From contig CAIIXF020000015.1 of the NCBI GenBank assembly GCA_903813345.2, positions 1 to 50,000 on the forward strand: a DNA stretch of 50,000 bases, written 5' to 3'. Source of the stretch: Owenia fusiformis. Taxonomy: Eukaryota; Annelida; Polychaeta; Sabellida; Oweniidae. The position numbers and the translations under genes are program-made. This document shows, piece after piece, positions 40,687-50,000 of the stretch (position 1 is its first letter; each line of letters begins with the position of its first letter). The notes below the pieces were generated by a model, which saw only the letters and a program-made list of their open reading frames with translations, searched no databases and was not told the origin of the DNA.

Positions 40687-41601
40687 CAGACGTGTCGCAA
40701 AAAGGTCGCGCACGCATTGTTACACATTTTCGCTTTTTAACACCACAGAATGTGACGTTTTTTGAGAAAAATGTACCCATATGGAAATCCTTTCGTCCTC
40801 CACATTTGCCTCTATATCTCAAAATATTTAAGGCGAATAACTCTGATATCGTATATGTATTAACAATGGGATAGGAGCATCATAAAACAGGAATCAATTG
40901 ATATTTTAGGTGAAAAAGATATACGTTTTGCTGTGCTTGAAAATAGGCGAATGGCGTAAATTAGCCCTATTTTAATGAATTTTGAAAACCTTTCGTCCTC
41001 CACTTTTCCATATACAACAGAAAACACATACTTTTGCGAACAAAATCAACTATTTATTAATAAACTAGAGTTTAAGAGCAAAATAATTATGTATGATTTA
41101 TTAAAAATTGATCTCGTAATATCTCAAAATATTTAAGGCGAATAACTCTGATATCGTATATGTATTAACAATGGGATAGGAGCATCATAAAACAGGAATC
41201 AATTGATATTTTAGGTGAAAAAGATATACGTTTTGCTGTGCTTGAAAATAGGCGAATGGCGTAAATTAGCCCTATTTTAATGAATTTTGAAAACCTTTCG
41301 TCCTCCACTTTTCCATATACAACAGAAAACACATACTTTTGCGAACAAAATCAACTATTTATTAATAAACTAGAGTTTAAGAGCAAAATAATTATGTATG
41401 ATTTATTAAAAATTGATCTCGTAAAAAATTGAACGCGCAAGAATCGTGAACGGAGTGTAGTTGATCCAAAAACTTCATCGAAACAGCTTTAAAATGATAT
41501 ATAACTTTAATTAGAATATTATCTTATAATCCGGGGAATCAAAGTTACATTCACGCGATACCCTTAAAAAACAAATGCGCCACCTTTTTGCGACACGTCT
41601 A
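40687..41601. mobile_element. TIR element, ~0.9 kb, with perfect internal duplication
   Basis: CAGACGTGTCGCAAAAAGGT at the left pairs with the reverse complement of the right end, TAGACGTGTCGCAAAAAGGT. A TA lies outside each end (40685-40686, 41602-41603). The interior is non-coding. The element lies between the two copies of the duplicated exon-like segment. Confidence 0.78.
40814..41423. repeat. Perfect tandem duplication, 305-bp unit
   Basis: 40814-41118 and 41119-41423 appear identical base for base, starting ATATCTCAAAATATTTAAGG and ending GATTTATTAAAAATTGATCT then CGTA. Identity with no differences means either a very recent duplication or an assembly artefact. Confidence 0.95.
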
Positions 41602-41714
41602 TACAGTATCACATTTGCTGTGAAAGTTAAATAATAACTGCATTAAATACAAATGAATACTTTCTGAAGCAAGGAGCCACAAGTGATACAAGTTAATTAT
41701 ATCAAACGATGAAA

Positions 41715-41905
41715 TAATATACCTGATTAGTAATTAGTATGAAACACCATCTAAACACAACCAACAAGGTCTCGGGTTATCATGGATGAAAGCTACAACA
41801 ATCTGGTTCATCTCCTGCTTCTGAAAACAGAGAACTATTGTACACTAAGATGGAAAAACAGATGACAATAGTATTATTTTTAAAGGCTGATAAAAGTTAC
41901 TGTAC
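41715..41905. repeat. Duplicated exon-like segment, copy 2
   Basis: It corresponds to 40315-40490. On the minus strand the segment after CTGTTTTCAG stays open for 28 codons (KQEMNQIVVAFIHDNPRPCW ...) before a TAA just upstream of CTAATCAG|GTATAT. Confidence 0.55.
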
Positions 41906-42378
41906 TCCCACTCATATTTGACGCTATTATATTTCGCGTTTTTGGCATTTTGAAATTTTGAGACTATTATATTTCGCTAATTCTCAATTTTTGAAATTTC
42001 GCGGCTATTAATTTTCGCGGATTTGTCATACGAGATCATTCTTTCGACTTCGATATCAGCTATGGTTGTTCCTTCCACAGATGATTTTGGATTCTTATTA
42101 AGCCATTTCATTAGACTGTTCATTTAAATACAGTAATAAAGATCTTTCTTCTAATTTCTCTTTTTCAAAACTCGAAAGGTCACGTTTTTGCCTTTTGTCA
42201 CCCAGCACTGATAGAAAATATTGTCAACATTGAAATCTCCAGGAATTTCCTTGGAATTTCGCGACTATAAAATTTTGCGAATTAGAACTGTTGGAATTTT
42301 GTGGCTATAATATTTCGCGAATTTTCCAAAACTTGCGAAAAGCGCGAAATATAGTAGCGCACAAAAATTACCAGGAGT
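41904..42378. mobile_element. MITE with ATATTTCGCG-rich ends, ~475 bp
   Basis: TACTCCCACTCATATTTGAC, GCTATTATATTTCGCG at the left pairs with the inverted right end TACTCCTGGTAATTTTTGTG, CGCTACTATATTTCGCG. Several further TTTCGCG / CGCGAA motifs lie inside (41930-42025 and 42255-42345) in mirrored order, leaving a ~230-bp unique centre. A TA is present at both outer ends, so a TA duplication is possible but not provable. Confidence 0.75.
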
Positions 42379-42584
42379 ACATTAACTTTGCTTAACTTTA
42401 ATCGAAATGATCAATAAAAACAAAGCTTAATTTCAGATTTGCTGAAGATGAAATACACATTCAGTCTCTATCAATTGTTAAAAGGGGTGTGCTAATATAA
42501 CAAACAGTCAAACACCCTTTCGATTGAAAAAACATTTTGCCAGGCAACTGTTATATTGACATATTGAATACTAGCCTAAATAAA

Positions 42585-43920
42585 GTTTGGGACATAAATA
42601 AATGACATGTGAATTTGCTGAAGTGAGGATTTCCCATGTTAAAAATAAAAGAATTTTTGAGAGACTATACATGAGTGTATTTATCACATCCTACCCCTCC
42701 CCCACAAATTTAAGTTGGGGTCGTAGGATGCGATAACAGTAAAAAATTTAATGTTTGGAACTACTTTCAATCTAAAAAATAAGCAATTAAAGGACCATAT
42801 TGAAACAGAATATGTAAAAATAGAAACATTTATACATGTCCTAACTTTTGTATATTTTAGTTTGTTTTGTAGTTTAGCTATCATATCTGTGGCCTCTTAT
42901 ATTTCAATGCTTTTCTGCCATGTTATTTTCGAAAAAAAAATAACATGGCTGAAACTCCCTAAATTACAAAAGGCCACAGCTTTGCTGCACATTATACATA
43001 ATTATTTGAAATATACAAAAGTTAGGACTTGTACTGATTGGTGGTGTATGTGACCCTATCTGTTGCAAGACTTATGCCTGGCACAACCTTCACCATGTTA
43101 TTAAGTGTTTTTAAGTTTCGCAAGGATCCTGCCATGACCGTTGAAGTGTTATCGTGATAGCCTAGTATAACCGTGACAATGCTATGTTATATTTGAAAGT
43201 TGGTAACCCTGCTAGGAACGTTAGGTACCCGGTCGACCGGGTACCCGGTTACCCGGTCACCCGGTTTTTTACACAAACCCTACGGAAAAGTTCGGGAAAT
43301 TCCGTTATAACCGCCATCTTAATCGAACTTCGACCAAAAGAGCCATAAGAAACAAAAAGACCTCGTTCTGCCAACTAACCCAGACAATCGGCGGTTCCAA
43401 TATATTGGAAGTTACATTTTGAGTTCTAGAATGCATTGAGGTAGGTTTCTTAAGTGGAAGGGGCGTAGATAATTCTCCCAAGTTGTAATCGTACAGGCAA
43501 ATGTATGCGCTCAGTACAGGACTATAGTCATGGAACGGGATAAGATATTCTGTCATATGACTTGCGGCAAACCTACCATTTCCCATTGGTTAACATGGGA
43601 ATGTCGATTTTCAAAAATTCATCATCAATTTTCGACCTACTGTAATTGAGGAAAAAAAATTGAGAAAATTTGGAGGTATTGGAGTGAAGTTTCCATCAAT
43701 AGTATAAGTATTTTCATCGCAGGTTAAGTAAATAAAAATTCAAAGGTAAAGAGGCTTTAACACGTAGTTCAATGGGGGGAAAAGGTTGCCAAACTTATGG
43801 AGGGGAGTGTATATCTAGACAATGTTGGAAACTATGGTCTTTCAGATAATGATTAGTCTAGGAAATGGTAATAGTCTCCATGGTAATAAATCCACCTGTT
43901 ATTTATTTAAAAAAGTTCAT
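42585..43920. repeat. Long composite copy of a dispersed repeat whose pieces recur across the window
   Basis: Six blocks match other places: 42588-42670 to 4955-5050; 42750-42835 to 27780-27850; 42870-42935 to 3200-3260; 43190-43275 to 4725-4885; 43545-43690 to 35550-35720; 43810-43915 to 5080-5175. This suggests one long ancestral element, best preserved here. No transposase or reverse transcriptase is recognisable. The 100- and 93-codon frames in it are by-products. Confidence 0.6.
43311..43320 (-). promoter_or_regulatory. YY1-like site containing an ATG
   Basis: The minus strand reads AAGATGGCGG, the YY1 consensus that in many animal genes lies just downstream of the transcription start and holds the initiating ATG. 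The frame from that ATG runs 22 codons (MAVITEFPELFRRVCVKNRV...) into the ACCGGGT repeat and stops, so a first exon would have to splice before that. Weak support only. Confidence 0.22.
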
Positions 43921-44197
43921 GCTATACCTTCATCACCTGTGGTTTCAGGAGTCTAATGACTGTACCCCATATGGGGAACAAGCAGATTAGCCATTCTGAT
44001 GTGAAAAAGTTCTCATGTCGTGTGTGTTGTTGAGATGCGATATTTACGATTAGCCTGAAGCTTCCCTGTTTTCTCTAAAAAAATGTCAGCTTCTTTTCGA
44101 AATATCCAATAAAACCATCAACATCGGCTCCAACCGTCGTTGTTTAGCAGTTTGGAATGATCTACATATGAAATATATCTAACACCGAGTTCTGTTT
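43921..44197. other. Spacer before the minisatellite
   Basis: No repeat or gene that I can support. Confidence 0.4.
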
Positions 44198-47100
44198 AAG
44201 GCTTACATCCAGACGCTGTGTAGCAGCGTAGCCAGTGTAGCTAGCGTAGCCACTGAATGCATGCTCCTAGGGTTACCTCCAGAACCTCTGTAGCCGCGTA
44301 GCCAGTTTAGCTAGCGGAGCCACTGAATGCATGTTCCTAGGCCTACTTCTAGACCCTGTGTAGCCGCGTAGCCAATGTAGCTAACGTAGCCACTGAATGC
44401 CTGCTCCTAGGCTTACATCCAGACCCTGTGTAGCTAGTGTAGCTAGTGTAGCTAGAGAAGCCACCGAATGCCTGCTACTAAGCTTACCTCCAGAACCTCT
44501 GTAGCCGTGTAGCTATCGTAGCAACCGCATGCATGCTCCTTGGGTTACCTCTATACCCCAGTAGTCGCGAAGCCAGTGTAGCTAGCGTAGCCCCTGAATG
44601 CATGCTCCTAGGCTTACTTCCAGACCCTGTGTAGCCGCGTAGCCAGTGTAGCTAGCGTAGCTACCGCATACATTCTCCTAAGGTTACCTCTATACCCTCT
44701 TAAGCCGCGTAGCGAGTGTAGCTAGCGTAGCCACCGCATGCATGCTCCTTAGGTCACCTATAGTAGCCTACCCAGTGTAGCTAGCGTAGCCACTGTATGC
44801 ATGCTTCTAGGCTTACATCCAGACCCTGTAATGTCAGCGTAGTCAGTGTACCTAGCGTAGCCTCCGAATCCCTGCTCTTAAGCTAACCTCCAGAACCTAT
44901 ATAGCCTCGTAGCGAGAGTAGCTAGTGTAGCCAACGCATGCATGCTTCTTAGGTTACAACTATAAACTCTGTAGTGGCGTAGCAAGTGTAGCTAGCGAAG
45001 CCACTGAGAGCATGCTCCTAGGCTTACTTCCAGACCCTGTGTAGCCGCGTAGACAGTGTGGCTAGCGTAGCCACCTCATGCATGATCCTAAGGTTACTTC
45101 TATATCCTCTGTAGTCGCGTACCCAGTGTAGCTAGCATAGCTACTGCATACATTCCCTTAAGGTCACCTTTATACCCTCTGTAGCCGCGTAGCAAGTGTA
45201 GCTAGCGTAGCCACCGCATGTATACTCAGATTACCTCTATACACTCTGTGGTAGCGTACCCAGTGTAGCTAGCGGAGCCACTTAATGCATGCTCCTAGGC
45301 TTACATCCAGACCCTGTGTAGCCGCGTAGCCAGTGTAGTTAGCGTAGCTCGCGCATACATTCTCCTAAGGTTACCTCTATACCCTCTATAGCCGCGTAGC
45401 GAGTGTAGCTAGCGTAGCCACCGCATGCATGCTCCTTAGATTACCTCTATACACTCTGTTGAAGCGTACCCAGTGTAGCTAGCGGAGCCACTTAATGCAT
45501 GCTCCTAGGCTTACATCCAGACCATGTGTAGCCGCGTAGTCAGTGTAGCTAGCGTAGCTACCGCATACATTCTCCTAAGGTTACCTCTATACCCTCTATA
45601 GCCGCGTAGCGAGTGTAGCTAGCGTAGCCAACGCATGCATGCTCCAAAGGTTACCTCTATGCCCTCTGTAGTATCGTAGACCCTCTGTAGCCGCGTAGAC
45701 AGTATCTAGCGTATCCACCACATGCATGCTCCTGAGGTTACTTCTATACCCTCTGTAGTCGCGTAATAGGTGTAGCTAGCGTAGCCAATGAATGCATGCT
45801 CCTAGGCTTACATTCAGACCCTGTGTAGCAGCATAGTCAGATTATCTAGCGTAGCCATCGCATGCCTGCTCCTAGGGTTACCTGCAGACCCTCTGTACCT
45901 GCGCAGCGAGTGTAGCTAGCGTAGCATCCACATACCTACAGAACATCTGTAGCCGCTTAGCCAGTGTAGTAAACAAAGCCACTGCATGCATGCTCCTATA
46001 ATTACCTCCAGACCCTGTGTAGCCGCTTAGCCAGTGTGGCTAGCAAAGCCACCGAATACCTGTTCCTAAGCTTACCTCCAGAACCTCTGTAGCCGCGTAG
46101 CGAGTGTAGCTAGCGTAGCTACCGCATGCATGCTCATTAGGTTACCTCTTTACCCTCTGTAGTGGCGTAGCCAGTGTAGCTAGCGTAGCCACTGAATGCA
46201 TGCTCCTAGGCTTACTTCCAGACCCTGTGTAGCCGCGTAGACAGTGTAGCTAGCGTAGCCACCGCATGCATGCTCCTTAGGTTACTCCTATACCCCAGTA
46301 GTCGCGTAGCCAGTGTAGCTAGCGTAGCCACTGAATGCATGCTCCTGGGCTTACATCCAGACCCTGTGTAGCAGCGTAGTCAGTGTAGCTAGAGTAGCCA
46401 CTGAATGCATGCTCCTAGGCTTACATCTAGACCCTGTGTAGCAGCGTAGTCTAGTAGCTAGAGTAGCCTCTGAACGCCTGCTCTTAGGCTTACCTCAAGA
46501 ACCTCTGTAGCAGCGAAGCGAGTGTAGCTAGCGTAGTCACCGCATGGATGCTCCTTAGGTTACCTTTATACCCTCTGTAGTGGCGTAGCCAGTGTAGCTT
46601 CTTAAGTTACATCTATAAACTCTGTAGTGGCGTAGCCAGTGTGGCTAGCGAAGCCACTGAATGCATGCTCCTAGGCTTACTTCCAGACCCTGTGTAGCCG
46701 CGAAGACAGTGTGGCTAGCGTAGCCACCTCATGCATGATCCTAAAGTTACTTCTATACCCTCTGTAGTCGCGTAGCCAGTGTAGCTAGCGTAGCTACTGC
46801 ATACATTCTCCTAAGCCTTTATACCCTCTGTAGCCGCGTAGCAAGTGTAGCTAGCGTAGCCACCGCATGCATACTCCTTAGATTACCTCTATACACTCTG
46901 TGGTAGCGTACCCAGTGTAGCTAGCGGAGCCACTTAATGCATGCTCCTAGGCTTACATCCAGACCCTGTGTAGCCGCGTAGCCAGTGTAGCTAGCGTAGC
47001 TACCGCATACATTCTCCTAAGGTTACCTCTATACCCTCTATAGCCGCCTAGCGAGTGTAGCTAGCGTAGCCACCGCATGCATACTCCTTAGATTACCTCT

Positions 47101-49547
47101 ATACACTCTGTGGTAGCGTACCCAGTGTAGCTAGCGGAGCCACTTAATGCATGCTCCTAGGCTTACATCCAGACCTTGTGTAGCCGCGTCGCCAGTGTAG
47201 CTAGCGTAGCTACCGCATACATTCTCCTAAGGTTACCTCTATAGTATATAGAGGGTATAGAGTCTATACCCTCTATAGCCGCGTAGCGAGTGTAGCTAGC
47301 GTAGCCAACGCAAGCATGCTCCAAAGGTTACCTCTATACCCTCTGTAGTATCGTAGCCAGTGCAGCTAGCGTAGCCACTGAATGCATGCTCCTGGGCTTA
47401 CTTCCAGACCCTGTGTAGCCGCGTAGACAATGTAGCTAGCATAGCCTCCGGAATGCCTGCTCCTAGGGTTACCTCCAGAACCTCTGTAGCCGCGTAGCCA
47501 ATGTAGCTAGCGTAGCCACCGCATGCATTCTCCTAAGGTTACCTCTATAGCCTCATAGCAAGTGTAGCTAGCGTAGCCACTGCATGCATACTCCTTAGGT
47601 TACATCTAGCACTCTGTAGTAGCGGAGCCAATGTAGCTAGCGTAGCCATTGAATGCATGCTCCTGGGCTTACATCCAGACTCTGTGTAGCAGCGTAGTCA
47701 GTGTAGCTAGCGTAGCCACTGAATGCATGCTCCTAGGCTTACATCTAGACCCTGTGTAGCAGCGTAGTCTAGTAGCTAGAGTAGCCTCCGAACGCCTGCT
47801 CCTAGGCTTACCTAAAGAACCTCTATAGCCGCGTAGCGAGTGTAGCTAGCGTAGTCACTGCATGCATGCTCCTTAGTTTACCTGTATACCCTCTGTAGTG
47901 GCGTAGCCAGTGTAGCTAGCGTAGCCACTGAATGCATGCTCCTAGGCTTACATCCAGATCCTGTGTATGCGCGTAGCGAGTGTAGCTAGCGTAGCCACCG
48001 CAAGCATGCTCCTTAGGTTACCTCTTTACCCTCTGTACCCGCATAGCCAGTGAAGCTAGCGTAGCCACTGAATGCATGCTCATAAGCTTACATCCAGACC
48101 CTGTGTAGCATCGTAGTCAGTGTAGCTAGAGTAGCCACCGAATGCCTGCTCCTAGGCTTACCTACAGAACCTCTGTAGCCGCTAAGCGAGTGAAGCTAGC
48201 GTAGCCACCGCATGCATGCTCCTTAGGTTACCTCTATACCCAAGTAGTTGCTTAGCCACTAAATGCATGCTCCTAGGCTTTCCTTCAGAACCTATGTAGC
48301 CGCGTAGCGAGTGTAACTAGCGTAGCCACCGCATGCATGCTCCTAAAGTTACCTCTATACCCTCTATAGCCGAATAGAAGTGTAGCTAGCGTAGCCACTG
48401 CATGCATACTCCTTAGGTTACCTCTAGCACTAATTACTGGCGTAGCCAGTGTAGCTAGCGTAGCCACTGAATGCATGCTCCTGGGCTTACATCCAGACCC
48501 TGTGTAGCAGCGTAGTCAGTGTAGTTAGCGTAGCCACTGAATGCATGCTCCTAGGCTTACATCCAGACCTTGTTTAGCTGCGTAGCTAGTGTAGCTAGCG
48601 TAGCCACCTCATGCATGCTCCTTAGTTTACCTGTATATCCTCTGTAGTGGTGTAGCTAGCGTAGCCACTGAATGCATGCTCCTGGGCTTACATCAAGACC
48701 CTCTGTAGCCAAGTAGCGAGTGCAGCTTAGTTTACCCGTATACCCCCCGTAGTGGCGTAGCCAGTATAGCTAGCGTAGCCACTTAATGCATGCTCCTAGG
48801 CTTACATCCAGACCCTGTGTAGCAGCGTAGTCAGAGTAGCTACCGTAGCAACTGAATGCCTGCTCCTAGGCTTACATCCAGACCCTGTGTAGCAGCGTAG
48901 TCATAGTAGCTACCGTAGCAACTGAATGCCTGCTCCTAGGCTTACATCCAGACCCTGTTAAGCAGCGTAGTCAGTGTAGCTAGCGTAGCCACTGAATGCC
49001 TGCTCCTAGGCTTACATCCAGACCCTGTTTAGCAGCGTAGTGAGTGTAGCTAGTGTAGCCACTGAATGCATGCTCCTAGGCTTACATTCAGATCCTGTGT
49101 AGCAGCGTATTCAGTTTAGCTAGCGTAACCACCGAATGCATGCTCCTAGGCTTACATCCAGACCCTGTGTATGCGTGTAGCGAGTGTAGCTAGCGTAGCC
49201 ATCGCATGCATGCTCCTTAGGTTACCTCTATACCCTCTGTAGTGGTGTAGCCAGTGTACCTAGCGTAGCTACTGAATGCATGCTCCTAGGCTTACATCCA
49301 GACCCTGTGTACCAGCGTAGTCAGTGTAGCTAGCGTCGCCACCGAATGCATGCTCCTTGGCTTACATCAAGACCCTGTGTAGCAGCATAGTCAGTGTAGC
49401 TAGCGTAGCCACCAAATGCATGCTTTTAAGCTTACTTCCAGACCCTTTGTAGCGGCGTAGACAGTGTAGCAAGACCCTCTGTAGACAAGTAGCGTGTGCA
49501 GCTAGCGTAGACACCGCATGCATGCTCTTAGTTTACCTGTATACTAG
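44198..49547. repeat. Minisatellite array, 70-bp unit, roughly 75 copies
   Basis: Consensus parts are TTACATCCAGACCCTGTGTA, then GCCGCGTAGCCAGTGTAGC, TAGCGTAGCCACTGAATGC, ATGCTCCTAGGC. Two main unit types alternate: A (CATCCAGACCCTGTG...CACTGAATGCATGCTCCTAG) and B (CCTCTATACCCTCTGTAG...CACCGCATGCATGCTCCTTA), giving frequent A-B dimers of ~140 bp. GTAGC repeats every 8-10 bases inside each unit. Palindromic hexamers GCTAGC, GCATGC and CCTAGG occur in most units. Some units are truncated, and 47243-47275 holds a local inverted TATAGAGGGTATAGA. Minus-strand frames such as the one at 48285-48476 read repeated TLATLAT and are by-products. Confidence 0.97.
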
Positions 49548-49548
49548 A

Positions 49549-49625
49549 GGTGTCAAGTATTAACCGGTTAACCGCCGATAATGCCTTGACCGGTCTGTGT
49601 TTTTATGGGTGGTTAGTTGACCGTG
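49549..49625. mobile_element. Possible hAT-type terminal fragment
   Basis: CTAGAGGTGTCAAGTATTAA, CCGGTTAACCGCCG directly abuts the minisatellite. TAGAGGTGT followed by ACCGGTTAACCG is a hAT-end type; the first nine bases match the fragment at 40304 (minus). No second end is visible before the window ends. Confidence 0.4.
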
Positions 49626-49639
49626 TATAATTCTGTTAA

Positions 49640-50000
49640 TTATATTGCATGCTAATCTGTTTGGTTTTAAGGTGTCAGTTTCACGTAAGCTACTCATATG
49701 TCATAAGTCCGATAACTCCTTACATAGATCCAATCAGCAACTTTAATCCCTGCCACATTGCTTTCTCGCACTTACTTTGCATGTTAATCTGTTTGTTTTT
49801 CAAGCGTCAGTTTCGTGTGAGCTACTCATACATGTGATAGGTCCAATTACTCCTTACAAACATCCAATCAGCAACTTTAATCCCTGCCACATTGCTTTCC
49901 CGCGCTTACTTTGCATGTTAATCTGTTTGTTTTTCAAGTGTCAGCCATGTGTAATCAACTCATAGGCCAGATAATTCCTTACACTCATGTAAACATCCAA
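49640..50000. repeat. Tandem repeat, ~130-bp unit, cut by window end
   Basis: TTGCATG(T/C)TAATCTGTTTG starts at about 49645, 49777 and 49912. Units share GAGCTACTCATA, CCTTACA, CATCCAATCAGCAACTTTAA and TCCCTGCCACATTGCTTTC. Two overlapping 62-codon frames are repeats of each other and not genes. The array continues beyond the window. Confidence 0.9.

Noticed and set aside
48285-48476. Minus-strand frame of repeated TLATLAT
   Set aside because: It is a reading of the 70-bp minisatellite; the unit length is not a multiple of three and frames close in neighbouring units.

Overview
This is AT-rich animal DNA, most likely from a marine invertebrate and possibly a lophotrochozoan such as a mollusc. 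The evidence is indirect: a decayed non-LTR retrotransposon C-terminus of a type common in such genomes, many short terminal-inverted-repeat elements and foldbacks, several tandem arrays, and exon-like pieces flanked by GT/AG sites instead of long open frames. There is no bacterial gene organisation, no rRNA or tRNA that I could recognise, no CRISPR array and no intact transposase.

Layout. 0.5-2.2 kb: LINE remnant followed by short tandem repeats and a hairpin/A-rich tail. 2.2-5.2 kb: fragments of dispersed repeats, including an inverted-repeat element built on ACCGGGT. 5.68-6.07 kb: the best single-exon protein candidate (minus strand, signal-peptide-like N-terminus, NRF1-like site just upstream). 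6.3-12.7 kb: a dense nest of mobile elements. One repeat copy is split by two insertions whose empty sites can be read from an unsplit copy in the same window: a 1259-bp element with CAC-type heptamer ends and a 5-bp target duplication (Transib/RAG-like), and a 1128-bp element with Tc1/mariner-type ends and a TA duplication. 13.2-17.1 kb: five near-identical units of 787-789 bp. 17.5-21 kb: dispersed repeats, two hairpin MITEs and a 520-bp foldback. 21.9-24.7 kb: three related terminal-exon-like segments around a ~80-bp tandem array. 25-30.2 kb: more inverted-repeat elements and several exon-like pieces. 33.5-37.2 kb: a ~190-bp ACGT-rich tandem array interrupted by ~1.77 kb that includes a 700-bp hAT-like element with a perfect 8-bp duplication. 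37.9-43.3 kb: two good exon candidates on the minus strand, with a 1-kb foldback beside one splice donor, a duplicated ~175-bp segment and a TIR element carrying a perfect 305-bp tandem duplication. 44.2-49.55 kb: a 70-bp minisatellite of roughly 75 copies. 49.6-50 kb: a ~130-bp tandem repeat cut by the window end.

The window is best read as intergenic or intronic DNA dominated by non-autonomous transposons and satellites, with a few exons of unidentified genes, mostly on the minus strand. Exon calls rest on open frames plus splice-like sites and are tentative. Repeat and transposon boundaries rest on direct sequence comparison within the window and are much firmer. Superfamily names are inferred from termini and target duplications because no transposase is present.
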